Assembly: GCA_001643675.2 (NCBI GenBank)
Contig: LSRY02000066.1
Coordinates: 1 to 64,000, forward strand
Source: Monocercomonoides exilis
Lineage: Eukaryota > Preaxostyla > Oxymonadida > Polymastigidae
Reading direction: 5' to 3'
DNA: 64,000 bases
Each line of letters begins with the position of its first letter. Position 1 is the stretch's first letter. Of the stretch, positions 11,913 through 25,100 are shown piece after piece. Below the pieces are notes generated by a model that saw nothing but the letters and a program-made list of their open reading frames with translations, ran no database searches and was not told the DNA's origin. The position numbers were made by a program, and so were the translations under genes.

Positions 11913-13790
11913 TTACTCTAGTTTGCCGAGTGGAACAGGCTTGTTCAGTGGATCGTCTGACTTATGGGCCTTTTCAAACAATTGCTTTGCGAAAAACCTC
12001 ATTTCATGTCTGAACTCCAGTGTGTCCAGATGAAGAGGATTAACACCATCAATCCCATACATGGCTCCATACCTTAAACGCAGGCATAATGCAATTTGAA
12101 TAAATACAAAAGTGTTTTCATTGACATTTCACAGACATAAAGGAAAAAAAATAGAAAAAGAAAAAATGAAAGAAAAGAGATGATGAAAATGCAAAACTCA
12201 AAATTGATTACATAAATTCAAAATAAAAATTGTTTTCATTGTTCCAACAAAAAAAAATGCAATAGCCTGAAATATATATCTCAACATACAATGAGCATGC
12301 AACACCAGCTGTTGAGTCGCTATCTCCAGAATGGACAGCTGAGTGCATAAGGAGTTCATTCCACATCTTCTCTGGAGGCTCGTGCATTGTGTGAAGCAAG
12401 CAATCATACGCTATAATAAGAATATCGTGTCCACTTGCTCCGCCTCTTCCATTGAAGGATACAGACTTTAAGATAACAAAAGAAAAATTAAAAAAAAAAA
12501 TAGTTTTCAATAAAAATATGTGATCAATATTGCTAATGAAGAATTACCTTGAAAAATATATTCTTTCCTTCCAATCCATACGATGTTGGAAAGACCGGCT
12601 CTTTGTGTTGTCCTTCTCGTCTATTCCTCTCAAAGTGAGATACTTGTTCCAATTCTTCACAATCACACACGTCATTTTGAAAAGAAGATCAAATTATAAT
12701 AAACTTCAAACTTCTTCGAAATATGCGAATGCTTCCAAATTGCGCTCTGGTTCGCGATCTTCCATTCCTTTGATATGTTCCTTGCAAAGTGGAATAACTT
12801 CATCCCTAAACTTTGCGCCCCATGCCACAAGAGGAATTTTCTGAAGTGCGTAACTAAGTTGAAAATAAAAGTCAATTGCAAATGATTGAAAATATTTGAA
12901 AAGAAGCAATATTTCCTGACCTTGTAAACGCAGCAACGCCAACACCTCCAAGATAGCCTGTGGGATGATGATGGGAAAGCCTTCCAGTTTCGATCGCTGT
13001 TATAATTAAATTCGGCAAAAGTTCTGGCGAAGGAAATCGTAGTCCAATGCACATTGAGCGCATTGCTGCCCCGCAACCTCCACCAGAACCACTAAATGGA
13101 ACAGTATTCCACGTATTAACATCCTGAATAATACACATCATTCATTATTTTAAATAAATTTGCTCAAAATATTACACTAAAGTATATTTGAAACTTCAAA
13201 CCTTATCTCCGTAAAGATCTTATTTTAGGAAAATTGAAACACATTTGTGTGTAAAGGTCAATATCATGTTAAAAAGAAAAATTGTTGTAATATAATTTTC
13301 AAACATCTGCAGCATGTTCCTCCTGGAGCCCTCCCTGCCTGAACGTGATAACAAACCAAATTATGATTTATTTCATTCAAAATATTTATATTTTGTACCA
13401 TTTTTTTCATTCCAAAGCAATAAGCTTGAAATACATTAATTATCAGTTGTTTCATTGTCGTAGCCGGTGCAAGCATTCCTTCTGCAGTTGCTATATGAAG
13501 AACTGTATCATCTATAAAATGATGAGAAACAAAAACAGAATACAAAATTGCAGAAAAAATGCAAATCATGCCCGAAACAATCCAAGGAGTTCCTTCCAGT
13601 TTAATCTGAAAATAAAAACATCACGAAGTTTTAAGCAATTAATAATCCAAACCTTATCAATTCCTCCAAGCTCCTCAATTCCTTTCAAAATGTTATCCTG
13701 CGTATTAAACTCCCACTCTCCCAAATGATATCCCAAAGCATCTCCAGCTCCACCAAGCAGAAGACATCCAATATATTGTTCAACTGACAT
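11913..13790 (-). CDS. ADPRH: ADP-ribosylarginine hydrolase (ARH1-like), ten exons
   Basis: This enzyme removes ADP-ribose from arginine and needs Mg2+. Exons by homology and frame: 13790-13653, 13605-13572, 13511-13399, 13338-13314, 13218-13202, 13123-12921, 12853-12712, 12654-12548, 12465-12290, 12072-11913, giving about 371 aa (human ARH1 has 357). Motifs in order: [16 protein letters not shown] near the N-terminus, [16 protein letters not shown] (metal-binding DDT), [74 protein letters not shown] (second metal-binding motif), [10 protein letters not shown]. In exon 8 the LRGI frame and the following EPVFPTSYG frame differ by one base, near 12625-12640, so the sequence lacks one nucleotide relative to an intact gene. 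Two of the nine introns appear to be GC-AG. The two coiled-coil paralogues lie on either side of it. Confidence 0.9.
13202..13218 (-). other. 17-nt microexon of the ARH1-like gene
   Basis: Reading ATCTTTACGGAGATAAG, it is flanked by an upstream AG and a downstream GTTTGA donor. Used with the neighbouring exons it gives [19 protein letters not shown], which connects GRAPGG to the conserved GGGCGAAMR in one frame. Without it, and with the upstream exon ending at 13314, the frame does not join. The upstream intron (13219-13313) then starts GCTGCA, a second proposed GC donor in this gene and less secure than the one at 13571. Confidence 0.55.
13512..13571 (-). other. GC-AG intron 2 of the ARH1-like gene
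   Basis: The conserved WIVSDDTV of ARH1 proteins spans this junction. The exon ends ...TCG G at 13572 and resumes AT GAT ACA at 13511, and the 60-nt intron begins GCATGA and ends TATAG. The homologous residues fix both borders, and no GT is available at the required position. Confidence 0.75.
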
Positions 13791-14251
13791 CAAAGTCTTT
13801 CTGAATATATGTCCCTAAAGTTTTTTGTTTTTAAGTTTACCATAACAAAAATTGATTTTTGTATTTTTTTCATATTTTTTGAAGAAGTGGAATTGAAATA
13901 AAATCCTCATTTTATATTTCATAGAATAACTGCATTTGAGAATTTATTATTCAGAAAATTTGAAAATTGTCACTTATCTGATTATTGAGGAAAAAAATTG
14001 GAAAAAAAAGAAAAATTGTGATTTCAGTTTTTTGAATAGCCAGAAATAAATGTTGTATTATCTTTTAATAATTTTTGTTGAAAGAGGTCAAATGAAATAT
14101 TTTGGAACTATTAACATGAATCATTTTTTCACAAGAAAATAATTTATTTCTTATGGATAAACCATGATCGATATTTCATTGCGTGAGAAATTAGGCATTT
14201 AATCGAATAGGATGCAATTGACAAAATGTTTTGAAGGCTTGCATTAGGCAT
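13791..14251. other. AT-rich spacer, divergent promoters presumed
   Basis: Lies between the 5' end of the hydrolase gene (-) and copy 2 of the coiled-coil family (+). It is very AT-rich with no ORF or repeat I can support. Confidence 0.4.
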
Positions 14252-15605
14252 ATGTTTTCAAAAATCGAAAGCGTTGTTTTGATTACACAAATATTAGATT
14301 TGTTCCATCAACTTGAACACTACAGTGGCAATGAGCAAAAACAGAAAATAATTGAAATTAATAAATTGATAAATGAAATGAGTGAAAGCGAACTGAATTC
14401 TGTAATCACGAAGAAAATGTTCGATGAAGTTGAAAAATTGATTAAAGAAACGAAATTATCATTGGAGAATATGTTTCTTCTATTAAAACAAATAGGATAT
14501 TTGAAAATGTTGAAAATTGCATTTAATGAAAGTTTTGAATTTTCCTTATTAAGAAAAAGGCTTGTAAGCCTTATGATAGAAGAGGATAAAAGAAAAGAAG
14601 AAAAGAACGAAAAGCTTCTTATTGATCTTTGCCAATGCTTTCTTTTTCTTCATGATTGCTATTTCAGCTTACCAGAGATGCATCTTTTATTTGTATGCGT
14701 TACTTGATGAAGGCTGCTTTGAACAAAAATGAAGATGAGGATACACAAAAGAAGTAGAAATGTGTTTGCTGGCTTTGAGTAACATAAACCAAAATAAAGT
14801 TTGAATATTTCATAGCTGTTTTTAATATTTGTTGAGTGATTTATTTGATTTTTAGATTGTTGAAAGAATATTATACCAAACTGACATACCAGAAATTATC
14901 ATATATCATCAGCATCATCACAACCTCACTCAACTAGCCTATTATGCAGCTTGGAAATTTTTAATCGATAGATTTTTAAATAACAAACAGCTTGAAGAAG
15001 TAATTGCTTATAAATTGCATTTTACAAGAGAAGCAAGAAAAGAATTGGATGAGCTTGAGCGATGTGTGAGTTTGAAGAAAAAGGAAAATGAAAGAAGGAA
15101 AACGAAAGAAGAATACATCATTTGGAATTGGTACGAAATTTTAAATACTTACTTTTCTGAGAACAGTTTATGGGGAATAGAAAATGTTGATTTTTTTGCC
15201 CGCACCGCGAAACTGCTTGGAGAAACAACGAAAAGAGAAAAATATTTTCATTCTTACTATTTGTCAAAGCTATGTAGAATAATTGAAGAAGAAGAGGTTT
15301 CTCTTTGCGTAATTGTGCGTACCAAAGCTATAGAAGCCATGCTTGCGGAATGTTACCAAATTTCAAATCGCTTTTATGTTGTGAATCAATGTATTTTATC
15401 GTTTTTTTCGCTCGCAAACAGATTGAATGCTTCAAGAAGAAAATGTACCGAAGAAATAGATTTAAAGATTATCAGAAAAGAAGCATGCGATAAGTTTGAA
15501 GAAGGGGGGTATTACGATACTATCATATCCTTAAGTAGAATAATACTCAAAAGAGAAAAATATTCCACTCCAAAAAAACTATCAGATTTTTTTGTGTGCT
15601 GTTAA
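14252..15605 (+). CDS. Coiled-coil protein of the same lineage-specific family (copy 2), with frame breaks
   Basis: Paralogue of the gene at 9830-11148 with the same two-exon plan: exon 1 14252 to about 14798, intron 14799-14855 (donor GTTTGA, acceptor TTTAG), exon 2 14856-15605. Shared blocks include FHQLEHYSGNEQKQKIIEIN, TKKMFDEV, LENMFLLLKQIGYLKMLK, EEKNEKLLIDLCQCFLFL, IIIYHQHHHNLTQLAYYAAW and SDFFVCC at the end. In exon 1 the frame is lost twice relative to copy 1. Near 14680 the reading passes to ICMRYLMKAALNKNEDEDTQK, and near 14750 CAAAAGAAGTAG would need one more A to give QKEVEMCLLALSNIN. Each break is repaired by one added base. It may be a young pseudogene or contain base-calling errors. 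Function unknown. Confidence 0.65.
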
Positions 15606-16104
15606 GCGTTGAATTCATTTATCAACAATACAAAACCTGGAACTGGAAAAATTTTCCTAATTCAATAATAATTTTTAATGTTGAAAATGAGCATGCAAAA
15701 TTTGGAAATAAAATTTTTAGTGTTTATTATTTTGCCTTTCGAACCAGTTTTTCGTACATGTGCATACAAAACTTTTATCCTACAAATAATTTCTTATCAA
15801 GCTTTAGTATGTGGCATTGCTTCAAATTTCTAATAATAATACATTTTTCGAAATAACTGAATTCATTTTTAAATAAGGGCTATGATTTCCTATAATTAGC
15901 ATGAGTAAAAGTATTTTCGTTTATTCGCAAATATTGAAATAATTGTGAAATAATCAATGATGCAGCTGACAAGTTGTGGAAAGCCAAACCTATCAAATAT
16001 TGCTATCGTTTTTTCATCCAACTTTTTCTTTTAATAATTATTACAGAAGATTTGAATTTATTCTTTTCACATCCTGTTATTCTTACCCATTTTATTTTAT
16101 TTTT
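15606..16104. other. AT-rich intergenic region upstream of dynein
   Basis: No ORF with convincing composition and no repeat array. Presumed to contain the dynein promoter. Confidence 0.35.
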
Positions 16105-19100
16105 ATGCCCAAACAAAATTTGCACCATGAAAAGAAAGGTAAAAGCTTTGTAGTGGATGAAGCAGCAATAATCAAATCACATATTAATCAAAAAAATTTA
16201 ACTCAAAGACTTTATTCCCCTGTTAAGCCAAAAATTACCTCACAACTTCCAATTCTTCATGAATTGAATTCTTCTAAAAGAAATGAACAAATTGGATTTG
16301 TATGCAATTGTTTTTAGTTATAACTATTTCAGGTAAATTCACTTCTTTTAATTCATTGTGCTTTATGTTGTTTGTAATGAATACAATAAATAAAATATGA
16401 TTTACTATTCTTTCATTTATCTTTTCAGCTCCCTCAATTGCCACCTTTGCAACCATTTAAAACAAAAGATAACTCCATGTTATTTTCTATTTCACATCAA
16501 AGAGGTATTATTCCTTTGAAGCAAAACAGCCCTCTTCGATCTTTAACTCAAGTGAAAACATCAACACAAAATGTGCCTTCAGCTACACCTTCCACGTTTC
16601 AAAAGCACTCATCAACTCCACCTCCATCACCAACATTAGAACCTTCCATGAGACTTCCTCCCCTTGGCTCAAGTTCAAAACCTAAATCTGGCATGGCACG
16701 CCATTCTTTTGATGGCGTGACGCAACTTTACAAAAACTCATCTCACAGGCGTTCAACTTCACCCTATTTACATTCAGTTGCACCACAATCAATTTCAAAG
16801 CGCACTTCATCCGGGACTGTCAATCTTGATCAATTCAAAATGTCTCTTCCATCTTCTGTTCCAGAATCAAAAAGTGTGCTTCGTTTTCTTGCACATGCAT
16901 GCACTCAACCAGATAGCACAGATTTTGTGTACTGTAGAATTGCAGGGGATGCATGTGACATGTTCAATCCTTATGATATGGAGATTATTTCGCACGAAGA
17001 GATTGACAAGCGCTCTTTCTTCACTGCATCTTCAACTGGACTTACACATTACTACGACGATGATTCCGAACACACAAGTATTTCACAATGGCTGGCCGAA
17101 CTGCGATTGTTTGAGACAGTGGTGCAGATTCCTCTGTTTCGTACATTTCGCACGTGGCGCTGCTTCTCTGCTTGGGAGTGCTATGCCAGGCGGCGGCGTG
17201 GTGCTGCAGGCGCATCGCGAATTAGTCGAGACACACTTTTTGGCAAACAAGGCACTGCACAGTGCGCTGCTCGAAGTGAATTCTGCCTGCCTGGCATTCA
17301 GCCGCACGCAGATGTTCCACACAGATGATGCGGAAACATACACCCTCGAGCACTTTTCGGAGGAAATGGCGCGGCAAAGTCAGAAGTTCAAGGCACTTTT
17401 GGACACTTTTTCCTCGCAGATTGAGCAGATTGTGCAGCGTGCCTGCAGAGAGGTGCTCTGCTCAAAAGGGTTCTTTGACAGTGCTGCCGAACTGTTAGGG
17501 CTGCAAAGCAAGAAAAGCGAGGCGGCTGATGCTGCTCAGGACGATGACAACACAGATGGATTCAGCAGCGAGATGCACATGCTGCTTTCTTCGCCTCTCT
17601 CTCAAAAGCCGCCACCATCACGGCAGTCAGCAATCAGACTTGTTGTGTCTGGAGACCAGTCGCATTTCGATGCTACACCTGTTGCATCGCCCGATGCAGA
17701 AATCGTTTCCTCGCTTTCGTCGACTCCTCAGCTAGCTTCGTCTTCTTTCCTTCTTCGCCATCACTTCTCCCAGCATTCATGTCACCCTCATTTCAGATGA
17801 ACACATCGCAGCACGACACATCAGCAGCCATATCACCGTTCCCTCCGTTTAGCCTATCAAACAAGACAGCAACCACATCCACTTCATCATCATCATCATC
17901 ATCATCGAACTTCTTTCTTCTTTCTTTCTTTTCCCACTTCAGCTGGCAAGAGCGAGCCCATCAGCTACACAAAGATGGCAGCCAAGCGGTTGGAATATCG
18001 CCGTCTGGTGTGCTTCATCCGGGCAGTTGACTACATCGTCATGGACACTCAACACAAGCTGATTGTGCAAGCAACATCTGAGCTGCTGGACACGCTTCAC
18101 CGGCGGAGCAAGAGAAAAGCACCGGCAGACCCAGCCACTCCTGCGCTGGACGAAGTGAAGAACCAGCGGATTGCTCGCAGAGCACTGAGCAAGGCAGCAA
18201 GCACTGCTGCTATGAAGAAGAAGAAAAAGAAGAAGAAAAAGAAAAATACAAACACAGGAAGAAAAGAGAAAACTGGGCAGACAAGAGAATGCGAAGTGAT
18301 GGTGGAGGATACAACAGCTCAATGGAGGAGAACAACGAGTTGATGGGATGGAGGGGCAGAAACGGAGAGGAAGACAGAGAAAACGAAGAAACAAACTATG
18401 GAGGATATCGAAATAACGAAGAAGAATATGATAATGACAGAGAAGATGAATATGAAGAAGACGATGAAGAGAACGAGGAAGTTAGAAGAAGAAGCAGAAG
18501 TACGAAAGAAGTTATTCTTGCACCGCTGTTTAAGACTGAGCTGCTAATCGAAGATGGACGAATGAAATTGTCTCACAATGGAGATGACTTTGAACGGTGC
18601 ATCAACCAACAGCTGGAAAGATTTGTGAAAGATGTTCTGGCAAACGAAAGATGCATTTTGAGTGGAACGTTCAAGTCGTACACAACACTCAGTGAAATTG
18701 GAGGAGGAGGAGGAGATGGAGACGGAGATGAAGAGGAAGACGTTGCAGACGATGGAGGAGATGAAGACGAAGGGGATGAAGTCGGGGAAAATCAGAGGTG
18801 ATCATCGGAGAGCGGTTGCAGCAGGACAAGCAATATCAGCAGCTGAAGGCGGAAATAGAAAATCAGCTTGTCAGCACATTCACCGCAGTGGTCAACCATG
18901 CCGCGAAGTTTAGGCCGTTTTTGAAGATGTACCAGAAGAACATTGAAATGGATGCAGATGCCATTGAAGCAAAGGATCCGCCGACGACATGGTATGCAGA
19001 GGCATTGGATGACCATGCTGCTCAGCTGGCTGATGCAGAAGCTCTTCCAAACTGCTTTGAGGTGCAGTTGTTCACAGTGGCAGTGCCACAGCTGAAGCAG

Positions 19101-22100
19101 GCAGTCAGCGAGTCTGCCAAGCGATGCATTGGAATTCTGCACAATGTGCTGCCTCTGATTGCAGCAAAGAAGCGCACAGCACATTCAGCAGCGATACGAT
19201 CGGCGTATGGCCAGCTGACAGCGCGGCCGGAGAGTGTGGAGGAGTATGCGTCGTTTCTGGCGACGGTCGATACGATCAACAATCAGCAGGTGCAGCTGCG
19301 GCACAACTTCGATGTGGTCGAAGCGTTCTATCAGACCATGCGCGACAACGGAATTGAGGTCAGCAGTTCTGATCAGGCGAATCTGCAGCTGATGGAGAAG
19401 AGTATGTCGCAGCTGACAGCAGCATTCACCACAACAGAAAGTGCAGTCGATGAGCAGACACAGCGCTTCAACAGAGAGCTGACGAGACATGTGACAGAAT
19501 TGAAGGCGCAGATTGGGAAATTGAAGGCGAAAGCAAACGAGCCAAATCTTCTGACGCACCCAGAAGAAGCAACAGCAACGCTGGCTGAGATAGAGCGGCT
19601 GACTGCCTCTGCTCAGAGACTGAGATGCGAAGCAGACAAAGCGGTTGGATTCCGACAGCTGTTTGGGGCGAATGTGGATTCGTGGGAGGAGCTGGCAGAA
19701 GTTGAGAAGGATATCGCAACGAAGCAGATGCTGTGGCAGAACCTGAGGTATTGGGAAGTGTTTGTGGAGGATATCAAAAAGGCGCCGTTCCAAACGTTGG
19801 AGAAGGAGAACGTGCACAGTGCGTATAGCAAGACACTCAAAGTGTATGGCCAGCTTGAGAGAGAGCTGCCACCGAACGCGGTGTGCGATGCATTCCACGA
19901 AGGGCTTGCCAAGTTTGGTGCCATCATTCCTTTGATCGATGCCCTGCGGAACGAAGATCTGAAGCCGCATCACTGGATGACTATAAGAGAGACGCTGACT
20001 GGATCGCCTGACCATTGGGATCCCCAGTTCTCGCTGGGGTGGATGCTTTCTCGAGTCGCACAGGAGAAAATAGGAGAGCTACGGCAGATCAGCGAAGAGG
20101 CATCGCAGGAAGCCGTGCTGACAGAGATGCTGCACAAAATCATAAACAAATGGACGAATTTGGAGCTGCGAACGAAAACCTTCCGAAATGAGAACTATCT
20201 TCTGGTCGAAGTGGATGATGTGCTGCGGGAGTACGATGATGCGAATGTACAGCTGGAGACAATCAAAGGTTCAAGACATGCTGATCCAATCAGAGAACAG
20301 GTGGATTTCTGGTCGTCGCGGCTGAGCACATTCAACGAGGTGCTCGAGCAATGGCTTGCCTTCCAGAAGAAGTGGCTGGCACTGGAGCCTGTGTTCCAGA
20401 ACGGAGATCTGCTGAAGGAGCAGGCAGGAAGGTTCCACGAGTGCGACAAGTTCTGGCGGGAGGTGATGAGAAAGACACACGAATTTCCTGCTGCGCTCCG
20501 GGCGACGCAGCAACCTGGGCTGGCGTCGATATTCAGGCAACACAACAGCACATTGGAGCAGATTGAGGCAGCGCTGGATGGGCTGCTGAACACAAAGCGC
20601 GCTCAATTCGGAAGGTTCTTTTTCCTGCCGAACGACGATTTGTTGGAGATTCTGAAGGAAGGGAAGAACCCGATGCAGGTTATGCCGTACATGAACAAGT
20701 TGTTTGACAACATCAAAACACTCAACTTCTCATCGCCTGACGATCCACGAAAAATGGAGGCAATTGGGATGATTTCGGCAGAAGGCGAGATTGTTCCATT
20801 TGGCGAAGAGAAAGTGAATCCCCGTGGGAAATCTGTGGAAACGTGGCTGAAGCTGATAGAGACAGCAATGGTAAGATCTCTCAAGACACTTTTAAAGGTG
20901 GCATTGAAGAAGCTATTTGCAATTGTGGCAGCAGGAACATCTTCAGCGACAGTTACTGCTTCACCACTTTCATCAGCTACATCTTCTACAATGTCCGCTG
21001 TTCAATCTTCTACCGTTCTTCCATCACTGTCATCCTCATCAGCTGGCACTTTCTCAGCCACCGGAACAGCTTCAAATGCACGCCAGCAGTGGATCTTGTC
21101 GAACAAAGCGCAGATTGCAATGGCTGGCTCGCAGATCCTGTGGACATCGCAAGTGGAACAGGCATTGGCAGCTGAGCGGTCGTCAGAAGAGCTGAAGAAG
21201 ATGGCAGCTCGATGTGAAACCACGCTGAGTCTTCTGACAGATCTGGCAAGGGGCCATCTGGATGCTCTGCAGCGTGTGAGTGTTGGTGCATTGATGGTTT
21301 TGGAGGTGCATGAGCGCGATGTGGTGGAGGAGCTTATTTCAGAAGGAGTGGGGTCAACTGGAGACTTTGACTGGGCAAAGAGGCTGAGGTATTACTGGGA
21401 CTCGAGAGAGGACGAATGCACCATAAGGCAGACCAGTGCGTCATTCAGATATGGCTACGAATATCTCGGATGCACATCGAGGCTGGTAATCACTCCTCTT
21501 ACTGACCAGTGCTATATTACACTCACCTCGGCTCTCCAACAGAAGCTTGGCGGTGCTCCAGCTGGACCTGCTGGAACAGGAAAGACAGAAACTTGCAAAG
21601 ATCTGTCAAAAGCAGTGGCAAGACAGTGTGTTGTATTCAACTGCTCCGATGGACTGAATGTGGGGACGATGGCACAGATGTTCTCTGGAATGTGCCAGGC
21701 AGGCGCATGGTTCTGCTTCGATGAATTCAACAGAATAGACATTGAAGTCTTGTCTGTGGTTGCGCAGCAGATACGGGAAATTCAAAATGCGCAGCAAGCA
21801 AATCAGTCCACATTTGTATTCCAAGGTTTTCGAATCCCGTTGAATCCTAGTTGTGCCATTTTCATCACAATGAATCCAGGATATGCTGGTCGAACAGAAC
21901 TTCCAGATAACCTTAAATCACTCTTCCGCCCAGTTGCCATGACAATCCCTGATTATTCTCTGATAACAGAGATTTTGCTCTTTTCAGAAGGTTTCCGCTC
22001 TGCAAAGGTGCTGGCACAAAAAATGACACAACTATATCGACTGGCATCAGAGCAGCTGTCGCAGCAAAAGCACTACGACTTTGGCATGCGTGCTGTGAAA

Positions 22101-25100
22101 TCTGTGCTTGTGATGGCAGGGCAGCTGCGTCGAGACAATGCAGACTTGAGTGAAGAGCAAGTGGTGATACGCGCAATGAGAGAGAGCAACCTGCCAAAGT
22201 TCCTTGCAGGTGACATCCCTCTCTTTGAAGCTATTGTCAGAGATCTGTTTCCAGATGCGTTGATTGTGGGAGGAGAACACGATGAGCTGGAGAGGATGAT
22301 ACGTGAAGTGTGCTATGCAAAGGAGTATTCTGTACTCAATTACCAGATGCAGAAGATCATTGAACTCTTCGGCATATGCTGCTTGAGACACGGCGTGATG
22401 ATTGTGGGGCCAACAAGAGGCGGAAAAACAGTCTGCAGAGAAGTGCTTGCAGAGTCCATGACTCGTTTGCGTAAAGATGTTGGCAGTTCAAATCCGATGT
22501 TTCAATCAGTTGAACAGAGAAGGCTCAATCCAAAGGCAATTTCAGCGGAAGAGATGTTTGGCAGCTTCAGTGCACTAACACAGGAGTGGAAAGAAGGGCT
22601 GTTGTCGTGCTTTGTTGCTGAGGTTGTGAAGGACGATGGACCAGATCTCAAGTGGATTGTGTTCGATGGGCCAGTTGATACACTCTGGGTTGAGTCGCTA
22701 AATACTGTTTTGGATGATTCGCGAACTCTCTGTCTTCCAAACAGAAAGAGAATCAAACTGACTCGAACGGTGTCGCTTCTATTTGAGGTGGAGAATGTGG
22801 ATGCAGCATCGCCTGCAACCATCTCGCGCTGTGGGATGGTTTATGTGGATCCATCAGGAATGCCATGGCTGGCATTCGTGCAGCGGTGGGCAGCAGAGCT
22901 TTCTGATGCTGTGTGGCCATCATTCTTGAAAGCGTATGTTGTCAGTCTGTTTGAGGAGTGGCTGCCTCCATTGTTAGAGGGAGTGACGAAGATGAAAGAG
23001 GATATCGCGCAGCCTGTTCTCACAAAGGTGGCAAACGTAACACGTATCATGGAGTCTGCTCTCACACCTGAACATGGCTTCATGCCAGGACCAACATACA
23101 CAAATTCCGAATTATTGGGATCTGGATCTGAAGACGGACTGATGAATGAAGCTGAAGGGGGTTTGGGAATACGTCGTTCGCAATCCTTCGTCAGAGCACG
23201 ATCGTCATCTGTGGTAAGTCTCGCATCTGTATCTGGATCTGGAAGTGGAAAGGAGAGAGGAGGGAAAGTTCATGCAACAGATTGGGAAGCATGGATCAGG
23301 AGCGTGTTTTTATTTGCGTGTGTTTGGGGCATTGGTGGTGCGCTAGTGGAATCTTCAAGAGAAGCGTTCGATGCGCTGATCAGAAAGTACGTTGAAGGAG
23401 TGTTTATGCCAACCACCGATAGTGTGTTTGACATTGTCTTGGATTATGAAAGCAAAGCTCTTGTTCAATGGGATATCCCTGAATACCAGCACAAGTCTGG
23501 CACTCCATTTTTCTCGATACTTGTACCAACAATCGACACTGTGCGCTATTTGTTCCTAACTTCGATGCTTATTGACGTGACAAAGCCTGTAATGGTCACT
23601 GGAGAAACAGGGGTGGGCAAAAGCATCATTGTTTCTAGTATTTTTTCTGAGAGCTCAAACACCGAAAAATCCGAGGCAGAATCTGCTGTAACATCAATAG
23701 CAGCACAGTCAGCTTCATCAGCGTCAGCATCTGCTTCAGCCTCTTTCTCTTCGACCTCAACTTCATCTTCAACATCATCTGGAGCGCTCCCTGAAGAACT
23801 GAGCAAGCCGAAACAAAAACGAGTTCCAGTGACTCTTTCATTCAGCGCACAGACAGACAGCAACCGCACACAGCAGATGATTGAAGCCAAACTGCACAAC
23901 CGAAGAGATCACTTTGCATCAGCGCCTGGCACGCTCACTGTTTTAGTGCTGGAGGACTTCAACATGCCCTCCCCAGACGCCTTTGGCTCGCAGCCGCCAC
24001 TCGAACTGGTGCGACAGCTACTCGACACAGGCGGATGGTACGATCGGGTGCTGCTTCAGTTCCGACCAATCAAAGGAACAACAACAGTGACCGTGTGTGG
24101 ACCGCCCGGTGGTGGAAGGAATGTGATGTCGTCGAGAATAAGCTCACTATTTACTCAACTGCGCGTGCCTCAGCCAAGCGAAAAGTCTCTTTTCACAATC
24201 TTCTCGTCAATTATGTCTGGAGTGATGGAAGAGAAGCAGTTCACGAGATCTCTTCAGGATATGGTGCCAGCTGTGGTAAGAGCATCCATCGAGCTGTACA
24301 CACATGCTGTTACTGAACTGAGGCCAACTCCGTCAAAGTCTCACTACAAGTTCAATTTGAGAGATGTGGGGAAGATATTTCAGGGGATGATGAGTGCATC
24401 GCCAGAGACTGTGCCTGATGAGGCCGTGCTTCAGCGTCTATGGTGTCACGAATCATTGCGAGTATTTGCGGATAGATTAGTCTCAAAGGAGGACAGGGCA
24501 ATTGTGACAACGCGCATCTGCGAGCTGGCAAAGCAATACTTTCATGTGCAGTGGAACCACGAAGAACTGTTTGTCTTCAAGACACCGCAGATGTGGGTAG
24601 ACTTTGCACAGCTGGAGAAGGAAGTCCCTCGACCATATGAGGAAATAGGAGATATTAAACAGCTACAGAATGTGCTTCAATCAGCGTTGGCAGAGTATAA
24701 CACAATGATCGCGAGCAGAAAGCAAAAAGAAGCAGACCTGGTGTTCTTTGAGGAGGCTGTGGAACATGTGGCGCGGCTCACTCGAATTCTGAGGCAATCA
24801 GGTGGACATGCCCTTCTTGTTGGAGTGGGTGGATGTGGAAAGCAGTCGCTTGCACGCTTGGCTGCATTCATTTCTGGATGTGGTTGCTTTGAAATAAGTT
24901 TAACCAAAAACTATGGACATAACGAGTTTAGAGAGGATCTGCGAAAGCTGTACATGCAATCAGGGGCTGAAGGAAAATCGATAGTGTTTCTGCTTAGTGA
25001 CATGCAGATTGTCAGCGAAGCCTTTCTGGAGGATGTTAACTGCATTCTGTCGAGCGGAGAAGTTCCTGGGCTGTTCGACTTCCAGCAACGTGAAGTGGCC

